Assembly: GCA_049322755.1 (NCBI GenBank)
Contig: JBMOQX010000039.1
Coordinates: 16,607-80,606 of the forward strand
Source of the DNA: DATIUV01 sp049322755
GTDB lineage: Bacteria > Pseudomonadota > Gammaproteobacteria > Burkholderiales > UBA6910
Length of the DNA stretch: 64,000 bases
Reading direction: 5' to 3'
The notes under the pieces are model-generated. The model made no database searches, was not told the origin of the DNA, and worked only from the letters and a program-made list of their open reading frames with translations. This document shows positions 1-9,138 of this stretch, one piece after another (the first letter of the stretch is position 1; the number at the start of each line of letters is the position of its first letter). A program made the translations under genes and the position numbers.

Positions 1-71
1 GTGGCCCCGGCCACCGTGCGCGGTGCCGAGCCAACGCTGCGCGACCGGGCTGATTTCGATGGCGCCGGGGG

Positions 72-356
72 TCAGCGGTGCAGGTCTTGCACGAAACCGC
101 GCACCGTGCGCAGCGCTCGCCACACGACCCACGCGCGGCCGGCGAGACGCAGCAGGAATCGGGGCCGCGCCACCGCCAGGAGAACGACCGCGCCAGCGAT
201 CCACTCCGGATGCGCGGCAATGCTCCGACCGATCCGGATCAGATCATCGCCGACCGCCGCCAGAGGCCGGTAGCGGTTCAGCCCGTCGGCCAGCCGGTCG
301 CGCTCGCCCGCGGCCCGGGCCAGCAACTGCGCGCGTCGATCGAGGATGGCCTTCAC
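72..356 (-). CDS. YqjK-like family small membrane-associated protein
   Basis: A 94-residue basic protein whose first ~45 residues are a polar helix rich in Arg, Ala and Leu. One hydrophobic stretch follows (about residues 50-65) and then a short basic tail. Size, layout and position directly after a YqjE-type gene match the YqjK-like family. The function of that family is unknown; in enterobacteria the yqjDEK genes are induced under envelope or stationary-phase stress. The start is a GTG that immediately follows the TGA of the upstream YqjE gene, so the two are probably translationally coupled. The 71 bases beyond its stop hold no gene I can support. The family call rests mainly on context because the sequence is weakly conserved. 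Confidence 0.7.
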   Translation of the reverse strand: MKAILDRRAQLLARAAGERDRLADGLNRYRPLAAVGDDLIRIGRSIAAHPEWIAGAVVLLAVARPRFLLRLAGRAWVVWRALRTVRGFVQDLHR

Positions 357-749
357 TCAGGATCCGATCCGTTCGCGGTCCTTGGCGAGCTCGCCAACCG
401 TGACGCGAAACGGCCGCGGCGCGCTGCGCATCCACGCCCGCAACCCGAGGCCGATCACCAGCGCCGCGCCCAGGAACAGTCCGGTGAGCACCCCCAGCAC
501 CAGCACCCGCTGGGTGTCCCAGAACACCACCACCATCAGGATCGCGAGCAGCACGCTGCCGAGGAACAGCACGAACAGGAACAGCGCGCCCCAGAAGATC
601 AGCGTCAGCAGGCGCAGCCGCTCCTCTTCCAGCTCGGTGCCGAAGATCGCCAGCCGGGTTTCCGCCGCGCCGATGGCAGTGGCGATCAGGCCCTTGACCG
701 ACGCCAGCAGCCCGGAATCGGGCCGCGGCGGCGACGACGGCTCGGCCAT
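357..749 (-). CDS. Phage-holin-superfamily / YqjE-like inner membrane protein
   Basis: A 130-residue protein with a polar N-terminal helix (about residues 12-45), two adjacent hydrophobic segments (about 46-75 and 79-102) separated by a short turn, and a charged C-terminus. This is the layout of the YqjE / Phage_holin_3_6 family. Despite the Pfam name, members encoded on chromosomes are not lysis proteins; they are small inner-membrane proteins next to ribosome-associated YqjD-like proteins. It sits 9 bases after the DUF883 gene and abuts the YqjK-like gene, forming a three-gene operon. A lytic role is not suggested by anything nearby. Confidence 0.85.
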   Translation of the reverse strand: MAEPSSPPRPDSGLLASVKGLIATAIGAAETRLAIFGTELEEERLRLLTLIFWGALFLFVLFLGSVLLAILMVVVFWDTQRVLVLGVLTGLFLGAALVIGLGLRAWMRSAPRPFRVTVGELAKDRERIGS

Positions 750-758
750 CGCCGGGGC

Positions 759-1070
759 TCAGCGGCGGCCGATCAGCAGGCCGACGATGAGTCCCACGCC
801 CGCGGCGACGCCGACGGCCTTCCACGGCTCCCGGTGCACGAACTCGTCGGTGGCCCGCGCCGCCTGGCGTCCGCGCTCGGCGACCTCGCCTTCCAGCTCC
901 TTGAGCCGGCCGCGCACCCGATCGAGGCCTTCTTCGGCACGGGCGCGCGCGGCGGCGACCTTCTCGCCGGCCTGCCCGGCGGTGGCGCGCAGCAGTTCCT
1001 CCGCGTCGGCGATGACGAGTTTAAGATCGGCAACGAGCTTGTCCCGAGTCACGTTCTCGGTCTGGTCCAT
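759..1070 (-). CDS. DUF883 (ElaB/YqjD) family C-tail-anchored protein
   Basis: A 103-residue protein made of a long amphipathic, highly charged Ala/Glu/Arg helix (about residues 8-85). It ends in a short glycine-rich hydrophobic segment (about 88-100) closed by Gly-Arg-Arg. That C-terminal tail anchor is the hallmark of ElaB/YqjD/YgaM proteins, which in E. coli bind ribosomes and tether them to the inner membrane in stationary phase. It is the first gene of the operon with the YqjE- and YqjK-like genes. A strong AAGGAG ribosome-binding site precedes the ATG, and a promoter with a 5' hairpin lies just upstream. Confidence 0.9.
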   Translation of the reverse strand: MDQTENVTRDKLVADLKLVIADAEELLRATAGQAGEKVAAARARAEEGLDRVRGRLKELEGEVAERGRQAARATDEFVHREPWKAVGVAAGVGLIVGLLIGRR

Positions 1071-1093
1071 GAGGTGCTCCTTGAGGAAAAAAC

Positions 1094-1153
1094 CGCTTCC
1101 CGAGTGGGAAGCGCGATCGGGTCGAGCCTACCGCTTTTCGAGAACCCGTTCAA
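1094..1153 (-). promoter_or_regulatory. Promoter and 5'-leader hairpin of the DUF883 operon
   Basis: Read on the minus strand: a -35 box TTGAAC (1153-1148), a 17-base spacer and a -10 box TAGGCT (1130-1125). Just downstream an 8-bp GC-rich stem (1113-1106 with 1101-1094) encloses ACTC and is followed by six T residues (1092-1087). The ATG of the DUF883 gene lies at 1070. The hairpin plus T-run looks like an intrinsic terminator, but it would sit within about 30 bases of the predicted transcription start. A 5'-end stabilising stem, or an attenuator, is as likely as a true terminator. Confidence 0.5.
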
Positions 1154-1266
1154 CCGCGCAGCCGCACTAACCCGATCCGCCCGTGGCCGCGTTCCACTGC
1201 CTGTCCCTTGCGCGATGGCCGCCCGGGTGGCGACACTCGCGTCACATCAACCGGAAAGGAAGCCGC

Positions 1267-2769
1267 ATGAACCGACTGATCCTCCCGCCCCTGGCAGGCG
1301 CCTGCGCCGCTGCGCTGGCCGCCCTTGCGCCCACCGTGGCCGCCGCGGAAACCGCCCTCACCGTTTACAGCGCCTCTGCGCCCGGCACGCTTTCCGCCGA
1401 TGCGCTTTCCGCCGGCGGCCGCCAGCTTCCCGGCTTCGCCGTGGTGCGCGAGACCCGCGCCCTGAACCTGGCCGAGGGGCGCAGCGAGATCCGCTTCACC
1501 GACGTCGCGGCGCTGATCGATCCCACGACCGTGACCTTCGAATCCCTCACCGACCCCGCCGGGACCCGGGTGGTGGAGCAATCCTTCCAGTTCGATCTGG
1601 TGGACAGCGCGCGTCTGCTGGAGCGTTATGTCGACCGCGACATCACGGTCGAGCAGGCCCATGGCGGGACCGTCGATCGCAGCTCCGGCAAGCTGCTCAG
1701 CACCGCCGGCGGGCTGACGCTGCTGGCGCCCGACGGCAAGGTGCGCATCGTGCGCGATCACCGCTCGGTCGAGCTGCCGAGCCTGCCCGGCGGGCTCATC
1801 ACCCGCCCGACGCTGGTATGGGACATCGCCGCACGCCGCGGCGGTACGCACCAGGCCCGCGTCGGCTACCAGACCGAGGGGCTCAGCTGGTGGGCCGACT
1901 ACAACGTCGAGTACGTCGAGGCCAAGGATGGCGCCTGCCGGCTCGACGTCGGTGCCTGGGTGACGCTGGTCAACCGCTCCGGCGCCACGTTCAGCGACGC
2001 GCGCCTCAAGCTGGTGGCGGGCGACGTGCAGCGCGTGCGCCCGGCGGTCCACCCGCGAACCTACGCGCCGCAGGCGGCGATGGGGGAAGCCAAGGTGGCG
2101 GGATTCGAGGAGAAGACGTTCTTCGAATACCACCTCTACACGCTGGGGCGGCCGACGACGCTCCCCGACCGCTCCACCAAGCAGATCGAGCTCTTCGGCA
2201 CCGCCCGGGGTGTGGCGTGCGAGAAGCGCCTGGTCTACGAGGGCAGCCGGGTGCCGCCCTACGCGGGCCCCGAGCCCCTCACCGACCGCGCCTACGGCGC
2301 CGGGGGCAACCGCAAGGTGGACGTGCTCCTGGAGTTTGCCAACCGCCGCGAGCGCGGGCTGGGCATGCCGTTGCCGGCGGGCAAGGTGCGCGTGTCGCAG
2401 CGCGACCCGGCCGACCAGTCGCTGGAATTCGTCGGCGAGGACGTGATCGACCATACGCCGAAGGACGAGAAGCTGCGCGTGCGGCTGGGCTCCTCGTTCG
2501 ACATCGTCGGCGAGCGCCGGCAGGCCGACTTCAAGGTCGACACGCGCGCCCGGACCCTGAGCGAGACCATCGAAGTGCAGCTGCGCAACCACAAGGACCG
2601 CGCGGTGGAGGTCACGGTGCGCGAGCCCATGTACCGCTGGCTAAACTGGTCGATCGCCGAGGCGAGCCACGAATTCGCCAGGCGCGACGCGCGAACGGTC
2701 GAATTTCTGGCACGAGTGGCGGCGAATGGCGAGACGGTCGTGCGATATACTGTGCGCTACTCGTGGTAA
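1267..2769 (+). CDS. DUF4139 domain-containing exported protein
   Basis: A 500-residue protein. The first ~28 residues form a signal peptide (MNR, then an Ala/Leu-rich core ending near Val-Ala-Ala-Ala-Glu), so the mature protein is predicted to act in the periplasm. The rest is beta-rich and matches the DUF4139 layout: conserved segments around SWWADYNVEY and a C-terminal region with repeated hydrophobic strands. The family has no established function. I start at the ATG at 1267 because GGAAAGGAA lies 6 bases upstream and the signal peptide begins there; an in-frame ATG at 1183 would bury the signal. It is followed closely by lemA, suggesting an operon. Confidence 0.85.
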   Translation: MNRLILPPLAGACAAALAALAPTVAAAETALTVYSASAPGTLSADALSAGGRQLPGFAVVRETRALNLAEGRSEIRFTDVAALIDPTTVTFESLTDPAGTRVVEQSFQFDLVDSARLLERYVDRDITVEQAHGGTVDRSSGKLLSTAGGLTLLAPDGKVRIVRDHRSVELPSLPGGLITRPTLVWDIAARRGGTHQARVGYQTEGLSWWADYNVEYVEAKDGACRLDVGAWVTLVNRSGATFSDARLKLVAGDVQRVRPAVHPRTYAPQAAMGEAKVAGFEEKTFFEYHLYTLGRPTTLPDRSTKQIELFGTARGVACEKRLVYEGSRVPPYAGPEPLTDRAYGAGGNRKVDVLLEFANRRERGLGMPLPAGKVRVSQRDPADQSLEFVGEDVIDHTPKDEKLRVRLGSSFDIVGERRQADFKVDTRARTLSETIEVQLRNHKDRAVEVTVREPMYRWLNWSIAEASHEFARRDARTVEFLARVAANGETVVRYTVRYSW

Positions 2770-2788
2770 GCGCGGAGGGCGAAAGCCG

Positions 2789-3361
2789 ATGGAGATCGTG
2801 TCGGTGGTGATTCTGGTGGCGCTGGCGCTGCTCGCGGTCTATGGCGTCGTCATTTACAACGCCCTGGTGGCGATCAAGCATAACGTCTCCAAGGCCTGGG
2901 CCAACATCGACGTGCTGCTCAAGCAGCGCAACGACGAGCTCCCCAAGCTGGTGGAAACCTGCAAGCAGTACATGCGGTTCGAGCAGGAGACGCTGGAGCG
3001 CGTGATGCGCGCGCGGGCCCGGTCCCAGGCGGCGCAGCAGGCCGGCAACCTGCCCGCCCTGGGCCAGGCCGAGGGCGCGCTGCGCCTCGGCCTCGGGCAG
3101 CTGTTCGCGGTGGCCGAAGCGTATCCGGACCTCAAGACCAATGTGACCTTCCAGCACCTGCGGGGCCGCATCACCGGGCTCGAGAACGCCATCGCCGACC
3201 GCCGCGAGCTCTACAACGAAAGCGCCAACATCAACAACGTGCGTATCGAGCAGTTCCCGGACGTCATCGTCGCGCGGCTGCTCGCATTCAAGCCGGCCCA
3301 GCTGCTGGAGTTCGCCGACGCCGAAAAGGCGGACGTCGATCTGAATAAGCTGTTCGCCTGA
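2789..3361 (+). CDS. lemA: LemA family protein
   Basis: A 190-residue protein with one N-terminal membrane segment (about residues 5-24) and then a long coiled helical domain. Conserved LemA features are present: NALVAIKHNVSKAWANIDVLLKQR after the anchor, the PKLVETCKQY segment, and the C-terminal YNESANINNVRIEQFPDVIVA block (shown in parts here). LemA proteins are membrane-anchored with a periplasmic or surface helical bundle and no clear biochemical role. The start at 2789 follows an AGGGCGAAAG stretch and gives the standard family N-terminus. The next gene begins 33 bases later, and the pairing of lemA with a GIDE-like membrane gene is common in proteobacteria. Confidence 0.93.
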   Translation: MEIVSVVILVALALLAVYGVVIYNALVAIKHNVSKAWANIDVLLKQRNDELPKLVETCKQYMRFEQETLERVMRARARSQAAQQAGNLPALGQAEGALRLGLGQLFAVAEAYPDLKTNVTFQHLRGRITGLENAIADRRELYNESANINNVRIEQFPDVIVARLLAFKPAQLLEFADAEKADVDLNKLFA

Positions 3362-3394
3362 GCGGCGCGGAGCGCCGCGCGCATTTGAGTCGCG

Positions 3395-4303
3395 ATGGTC
3401 CGCGAGCTCAAACGCCAGACTGCCAACGTCTACACCTCGCTCGCCTACCTGGCGCTGGTGGCGGTCGGCTTCCAGATCGACACCCGGGCCGGCTGGCTCA
3501 TCGGCCTCGCGCTCATCGCGCTCATCGCCCTGTTCGCCTGGCTCGGCTCGCTCAAGCGCTTCCGCGCCATCGACGACACGCCCACTTCCCGGGTCGCGTC
3601 GGCGGCCCAGGGCTACGTCGAGCTGGAGGGCCGCGCCTACCCGCATCCCGGGGCGCCGGTGATCAGCAAGCTGAACCTGCTGCCCTGCTGCTGGTACCGG
3701 TACGAGATCTGGGAGCGCGGCCAGGACAACAAATGGCAGCGCATGGACCACGGCGAGAGCGCCGACACGTTCCTGCTGCGCGACGGCAGCGGCGAGTGCG
3801 TGGTGGATCCGGAAGATGCGGAGGTGCTGACGCGGCACAGGCGCACCTGGCATCAGGGGAGCTACCGCTACACCGAGTGGACCCTGATCGAGCGTGACCC
3901 GCTCTACGCCCTGGGCGAATTCGCCACCTTGAGTGCGCATGCCGAACTCAACGCTCGCGAGGACATCGCGGCGCTGCTGGCGCAATGGAAACGCGACCGT
4001 CAGCGGCTGCTCAAGCGCTTCGACGCCGATGCCGACGACGCCATCGGCCTCGATGAATGGGATGAAGCGCGGCGCCAGGCCAAGGCCGAGGTGGAGCGGC
4101 AGCACCGCGAGTACCGGCTGGAGGGAAACATCGCCCACGTGCTGCGCCGGCCGGCCGACGGCCGCCTGTTCCTGCTCGCCAACGTGGAGCCGGAGCGCCT
4201 CGCGCGGCGCTACCGCAACTGGGCGTGGGTGCACCTGGCGGCGCTGCTCGCGGCGGCGACGGGCGTCGCCTACGCCGCCCTGTACGGACCGCCGCTGCCG
4301 TGA
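3395..4303 (+). CDS. GIDE-like membrane protein with an EF-hand-like loop
   Basis: A 302-residue protein with two N-terminal membrane helices (about 14-30 and 33-51), a soluble region of ~220 residues and a C-terminal membrane helix (about 277-295). The soluble part resembles the GIDE domain (PF12483) of mitochondrial MUL1-type proteins: a segment around residues 72-135 with paired cysteines (C98, C99), then YTEWTL and a glycine turn. Residues 210-221 form an EF-hand-like loop with D210, D212, D214 and E221 at calcium positions 1, 3, 5 and 12; the usual Gly at position 6 is Asp. No RING domain is present, so E3-ligase activity should not be inferred. Linkage to lemA supports a membrane role. 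Confidence 0.65.
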   Translation: MVRELKRQTANVYTSLAYLALVAVGFQIDTRAGWLIGLALIALIALFAWLGSLKRFRAIDDTPTSRVASAAQGYVELEGRAYPHPGAPVISKLNLLPCCWYRYEIWERGQDNKWQRMDHGESADTFLLRDGSGECVVDPEDAEVLTRHRRTWHQGSYRYTEWTLIERDPLYALGEFATLSAHAELNAREDIAALLAQWKRDRQRLLKRFDADADDAIGLDEWDEARRQAKAEVERQHREYRLEGNIAHVLRRPADGRLFLLANVEPERLARRYRNWAWVHLAALLAAATGVAYAALYGPPLP

Positions 4304-4311
4304 GCGACTGA

Positions 4312-7300
4312 TCAGGCCAGATTGCGCATTTCGCGCAGCGCCACCGACAGCATGGAAAGGTCGGTGGCCGGCGCCGCCTGCAGCTCCGCCAGCACCTGCC
4401 GCAGCCGCTCCAGCGGCCCCGCGTTCTTCCCTTCCCACACGGCCATCAGGGCGTCGCGCTCCGTCAGCTCCGGGCTCAGCTTCAACACCACCGCGGTGAG
4501 GGAGCGCAGCTTCTCCGCCAGCTCGTCGCGCAGCGCGGCGCGGGCCAGCGTCTGCCAGTGGGTGTCGGAGGGCAAAGCCCCCGCCTGCTCCCGCAGCCAG
4601 GCCACCTGCAGCCGGCCCCAGAGGGCGAAGTAAACGTCGGCCACGCAACGCACCGCGCGGCCGGTAGCCCGGGTGACGTCGGCGATGTCGAGCGCCGACA
4701 CGACGTAATCCGCCGCCGCCACCCGCGACGCCAGCTCTTCGGGGACGCCCGCCGCCCGGTAACGTCCCGCTTCGTCCTGGAACCGCGCCGCGTCGGCGTC
4801 CGGGAGCAGCGTGCCCAGCGACGCCTCCAGCTCGGCAGCGGGCGCGAGGAAGCGCTCCACCGTGGGCGCGAGCTCCGCGCCGGCGAGCCGATGGCGCAGG
4901 AACCACAGGCTCGCGCGCACCAGCGTGCGTCCGGCGTGCGTCAGCATCTCGTTCTGCACCGCGTCGGCGACGCGATGGTCGAGGGCGTCGATCCCGTCCC
5001 ACAGCGCCGGAAGCCGGAACACGTCCCGCGCCAGCACGTAGGCGCGCGCCGCTTCCGCCGGCCGGGCGCCCGCCTCCTCCATCAGGCGATGGACGAAGGT
5101 GCTGCCGGCACGGTTGACGATCTCGTTGGCCATCACCGTGGCCACGATTTCGCGCCGGAGCGGGTGCCGGTCCATGACCGGCCGGAAGCGCTCGCGCAGG
5201 GGCCCGGGGAAATAGTCCACCAGCTCGCCGCCGATCATCGGGTCTTCGGTGACGTCCGAGGCTAGCACCTGTTCGTACAGCCAGATCTTCGCGTACGCCA
5301 GCAGCACCGCGTCCTCCGGCGTCGTGAGGCCGGCGCGGGCCGCGCGCCGAGCGGCGATCTCGTCATCGTCGGGCAGGAACTCGATCGCGCGCTTGAGTTT
5401 CCCCTGCCGCTCCAGGTAGCGCATGAAGCGCACCTGGGCGTCCAGCAGCCGCGCCGCCATGGCGCCGCTCACGCCCAGCGCCTGGGCCTGCCGGTAGTTG
5501 TCCGCCAGCACCAGCTGCGCCACCTCGTCGGTCATCTCGGTCAGCAGCCGGTTGCGCTGCTTCACCGTCATTTCGCCGTCGGCCACCACGGTGTCCAGCA
5601 GGATCTTGATGTTCACTTCGTGGTCCGAGCAGTCGACGCCCGCGGAATTGTCGATGGCGTCGGTGTGGATGAGCCCGCCGGCGGCGGCGAACTCGATGCG
5701 CGCCCGCTGGGTGAACCCGAGATTGCCGCCCTCCCCGACCACGCGGCAGCGCAGCTCGCGGGCATCGACGCGCACCGCGTCGTTGGTGCGGTCGCCGGCG
5801 TCGGCGTGGCTCTCGGCGCTGGCCTTGCAGTAGGTGCCGATGCCGCCGTTGTAGAGCAGGTCCACCGGCGCGCGCAGGATCGCCTGGATCAGCTCCTGCG
5901 GATTGAGCGCCTCCGCCTCCACGCCGAGGCGCGCGCGCGCCTGCGGCGCGAGCCGGATCGACTTCGCGCTGCGCGCGAACACGCCGCCGCCCTTGGAAAT
6001 GAGCGTGGCGTCGTAGTCCGCCCAGGAGGAGCGCGGCAACCGGAACAGGCGTTCGCGCTCGCGGAAGCTCGCCTCCGGGTCCGGGTCGGGATCGAGGAAG
6101 ATGTGCCGGTGGTCGAACGCCGCCACCAGCCGGATGTGGCGCGAGAGCAGCATGCCGTTGCCGAACACGTCGCCCGACATGTCGCCGATGCCCGCCACCG
6201 TGAAATCCGCGCTCTGGATGTCCATGCCCAGCTTGCGGAACGACTTCTTCACCGACTCCCACGCCCCGCGCGCGGTGATGCCCATCTTCTTGTGGTCGTA
6301 GCCGACGGAGCCGCCGGAGGCGAACGCGTCGCCGAGCCAGAAGCCGTACTCGGCCGCGATGGCGTTGGCAATGTCGGAGAACGTGGCCGTGCCCTTGTCT
6401 GCGGCCACCACCAGGTAGGTGTCGTCCTCGTCGTGGCGCACCACCTCGGGCGGCGGCACCACCTTGCCGGCGACCCGGTTGCCGGTGAGATCCAGCAGCG
6501 CGCGCACGAAGGTGGAATAGCACGCGACCACCTCCTTCATCAGCGCCTCGCGCTCGCCTCCGGCCGGCGGACACTTCACCACGAAGCCGCCCTTGGCCCC
6601 CACCGGTACGATCACCGCGTTCTTCACCATCTGCGCCTTCATCAGGCCCAGCACCTCGGTGCGGAAATCCTCCATGCGGTCCGACCAGCGCAGCCCGCCG
6701 CGCGCCACCCGGCCGCCCCGCAGGTGCACGCCTTCCACCCGCGGCGAGTAGACGTAGATTTCGAACATCGGCCGCGGCTCGGGCATGCCGGGCACCTGCG
6801 CCGGATCGAACTTCAGCGCCAGATAGGGTTTCGGCCGCCCGTCGGGCCGGCGCTGGAAGAAGTTCGTGCGCACCGTGGCGCGCAGCGCCGCCAGCATCCG
6901 GCGCAGGATGCGATCCTCGTCGAGGCTCGCCACCGACTCCAGCGCCGCCTCGATCTCCCGGACGATGGCCTGCTCGCGCGTGCCGCGGTCGGCGCCGGCG
7001 GCCGGATCGTGCCGGACACGGAACAGCGCGACGAGCTGCACCGCGATCCGCGGATTCGCCGCCAGCGTGCTCTCGATGTAAGCCTGGCTGAACGTGAACC
7101 CGGTCTGGCGCAGGTACTTCGCGTAGGCCCGCAGCACCGCGATCTCGCGCCACTCGAGGCCCGCCCCCAGCACCAGGCGGTTGAAATCGTCGCTCTCCGC
7201 CTCCCCGCGCCAGACCCGGAGAAAGGCCTCCTCGAACGGCTCGCGCACCCGCTCGACGTCGATCCGCGCGCCGGCGGCGGGTTCCAGCCCCATGTCGTGA

Positions 7301-9138
7301 ATCCAGATGCATGGTGCGTCCCGCGGCTCGATTTCGTAGGGCCGCTCCTCCCGCACCCGCACCCCCAGCCGCTCCAGCAGCGGCAGGCTTTGCGACAATG
7401 GCACCGCCGCACCGCGGCGCAGCAGCCGCAGCCGCAACTCCCCGCCGGTGGCCTCGAGCGGGGCGTAGAGGTTGAGCGCCAGGGCGTCGTCGCCCCCGAG
7501 CTGCTCCATCAGGTCGATGTCGTGCACCGCCACGCGTGGCGAGCAGTCCTCCCGGTAGCCGGCGGGAAACGCGTTGCCGTAAACGCGCTGCAGCTCCCGT
7601 CCGCGCTCCTCGCCGTGCCGCTCGACGAGGACGTCTGAGAGGTCGTCCTCCCAGCGCCGGGTGGCGCGGGCCAGCTGCGCTTCCAGCGCGTCGACGTCCA
7701 CTTCGGGCGCGGCCCCCGGCAGCGTGTGCACTACGATCAGCACGCGGGCGAGATCGGACTCGGACAGGCTCACGGTGAATTCGGAAGAAGTCCCGCCGAA
7801 CGCCTCCATGAGCTGCTGCTGGATGCGCTGGCGCACCTCGGTGCTGTAATTGTCGCGCGGCGCAAACACCAGGCAGGAATAAAACCGCCCGTAGGTGTCC
7901 CGGCGCACGAACAGGCGCGTGCGCGGCCGCTCCTGCAGGTGCAGGATGCCGAGCGCGATGCGGTAGAGGTCGTCCTCGCCGATCTGGAACAGCTCGTCGC
8001 GGGGATAGGTTTCCAGGATGGTGAGCAGCGCCTTGCCCATGTGGCTGCCGGCCAGCACGCCGGCGCGCTCGATCACGCCCGCCACCTTCCGGCGCAGCAC
8101 CGGGATCTCGAGCGCGCTGGCGCGGTAGGCGACGCTGGTATAGAGGCCCAGGAAGCGGCGCTCCCCGATCACGTTGCCGTCGGCATCGAAGCGCTTCACG
8201 CCGACGTAATCCAGGTACGCCGGCCGGTGCACGGTGGCGCGGGAATTGGACTTGGTGATCACCAGCGGCTCGGGGCGCCGCGCCAGCTCGCGCACCTCGG
8301 GCGGCAGCGTGGAGAAGCTCACCGAGGGCACCTCGGCGCCGCCCTCGCGCAGGATGCCGAGCCCCGAACCCGGGACCACGCGCAGCACGTCCTCTTCGCC
8401 CTCCCGTGCCAGCGTGTAATCGCGGCAGCCCAGGAACAGGAAGTGATCCGAGGCGAGCCAGTCCATGAACGCCAGGCTCTCCTTCACCGCCTCGCGCGCC
8501 AGCGGCGGCGGCGCGGCGCGCACGCCCTGGGCGGTCTCGCGCATGCGCTGGACCATGGCCTTCCAGTCCTCCACCGCCGCGCGCACGTCGCCGAGCACGC
8601 GCCGCAACCCGACGCGCAGCTCCTCCAGGCGTTCGGCATCGGTCTCACGCGTCACTTCCAGATGCATGAAGGATTCGAAAGCCGCGCCGCCCGCGGGCGC
8701 TTCCACGGGCAGCACCTCCAGCAGGTCGCCCGAGTCGTCGCGCCGGACCCGCATCACCGGATGCACGATCAGGTGCACCCCGTAGCCCTGGCGGGTGACC
8801 TCCATGCGCACCGAGTCCACCAGGAACGGCATGTCCCGGTTGGCGATCTCGATCACCGTGTGGGGGGACTGCCAGCCGTGCTCGTCGACACGCGGGTTGT
8901 ACACCCGCACCGCCGCGTCGGCGCCGACCCGGCGGCGGCAGAACTGCCAGTGGGAAACGGCGGCGCCGTAGAGATCCTCCAGCGGCCGGTCGCGCAGGTC
9001 GCCGGGGTCCACCAGCCGGTAGAACTGGCGCACGAACGCCTCCACCTGGGGCACCTGCGGCTCCGGCAGCCGGCTGCGCACCAGGCCGAGGATCTCGTCG
9101 AGGGTGTCGAGCTGAAAGGCGGTTGCGCGCCGGTTCAT
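4312..9138 (-). CDS. gdhB: NAD-specific glutamate dehydrogenase, 180-kDa class
   Basis: A 1608-residue protein with the length and architecture of the L-GDH180 class. This enzyme oxidises glutamate to 2-oxoglutarate and ammonium with NAD and usually works catabolically. The N-terminal ~700 residues hold the regulatory ACT-like segments (e.g. ANRDMPFLVDSVRMEVTRQG near residue 85). The catalytic domain carries GAKGGFVVK near residue 845, GGSVGYDHKKMG near 950 and the dinucleotide-binding GEGGNLGFTQRARIEF near 1140. The C-terminal ~350 residues are the helical domain of this class. The ATG at 9138 has GGGGAGCGCTC upstream. The stop lies only 8 bases from the convergent GIDE-like gene, with no visible terminator. 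The gene symbol follows Pseudomonas usage. Confidence 0.95.
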   Translation of the reverse strand: MNRRATAFQLDTLDEILGLVRSRLPEPQVPQVEAFVRQFYRLVDPGDLRDRPLEDLYGAAVSHWQFCRRRVGADAAVRVYNPRVDEHGWQSPHTVIEIANRDMPFLVDSVRMEVTRQGYGVHLIVHPVMRVRRDDSGDLLEVLPVEAPAGGAAFESFMHLEVTRETDAERLEELRVGLRRVLGDVRAAVEDWKAMVQRMRETAQGVRAAPPPLAREAVKESLAFMDWLASDHFLFLGCRDYTLAREGEEDVLRVVPGSGLGILREGGAEVPSVSFSTLPPEVRELARRPEPLVITKSNSRATVHRPAYLDYVGVKRFDADGNVIGERRFLGLYTSVAYRASALEIPVLRRKVAGVIERAGVLAGSHMGKALLTILETYPRDELFQIGEDDLYRIALGILHLQERPRTRLFVRRDTYGRFYSCLVFAPRDNYSTEVRQRIQQQLMEAFGGTSSEFTVSLSESDLARVLIVVHTLPGAAPEVDVDALEAQLARATRRWEDDLSDVLVERHGEERGRELQRVYGNAFPAGYREDCSPRVAVHDIDLMEQLGGDDALALNLYAPLEATGGELRLRLLRRGAAVPLSQSLPLLERLGVRVREERPYEIEPRDAPCIWIHDMGLEPAAGARIDVERVREPFEEAFLRVWRGEAESDDFNRLVLGAGLEWREIAVLRAYAKYLRQTGFTFSQAYIESTLAANPRIAVQLVALFRVRHDPAAGADRGTREQAIVREIEAALESVASLDEDRILRRMLAALRATVRTNFFQRRPDGRPKPYLALKFDPAQVPGMPEPRPMFEIYVYSPRVEGVHLRGGRVARGGLRWSDRMEDFRTEVLGLMKAQMVKNAVIVPVGAKGGFVVKCPPAGGEREALMKEVVACYSTFVRALLDLTGNRVAGKVVPPPEVVRHDEDDTYLVVAADKGTATFSDIANAIAAEYGFWLGDAFASGGSVGYDHKKMGITARGAWESVKKSFRKLGMDIQSADFTVAGIGDMSGDVFGNGMLLSRHIRLVAAFDHRHIFLDPDPDPEASFRERERLFRLPRSSWADYDATLISKGGGVFARSAKSIRLAPQARARLGVEAEALNPQELIQAILRAPVDLLYNGGIGTYCKASAESHADAGDRTNDAVRVDARELRCRVVGEGGNLGFTQRARIEFAAAGGLIHTDAIDNSAGVDCSDHEVNIKILLDTVVADGEMTVKQRNRLLTEMTDEVAQLVLADNYRQAQALGVSGAMAARLLDAQVRFMRYLERQGKLKRAIEFLPDDDEIAARRAARAGLTTPEDAVLLAYAKIWLYEQVLASDVTEDPMIGGELVDYFPGPLRERFRPVMDRHPLRREIVATVMANEIVNRAGSTFVHRLMEEAGARPAEAARAYVLARDVFRLPALWDGIDALDHRVADAVQNEMLTHAGRTLVRASLWFLRHRLAGAELAPTVERFLAPAAELEASLGTLLPDADAARFQDEAGRYRAAGVPEELASRVAAADYVVSALDIADVTRATGRAVRCVADVYFALWGRLQVAWLREQAGALPSDTHWQTLARAALRDELAEKLRSLTAVVLKLSPELTERDALMAVWEGKNAGPLERLRQVLAELQAAPATDLSMLSVALREMRNLA

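Noticed and set aside
1..71. Possible gene beyond the YqjK-like stop
   Set aside because: Too short; no start or domain visible within the window.
78..2810. Very long plus-strand open frame (about 910 codons) across the yqj-like genes and DUF4139
   Set aside because: It is an antisense or out-of-frame shadow: low-complexity Arg/Pro/Gly/His sequence, covering genes with clear homology in other frames. High GC makes such frames common.
5620..7638. Long plus-strand frame antisense to glutamate dehydrogenase
   Set aside because: Composition is that of a shadow frame and the minus-strand product is a full-length known enzyme.
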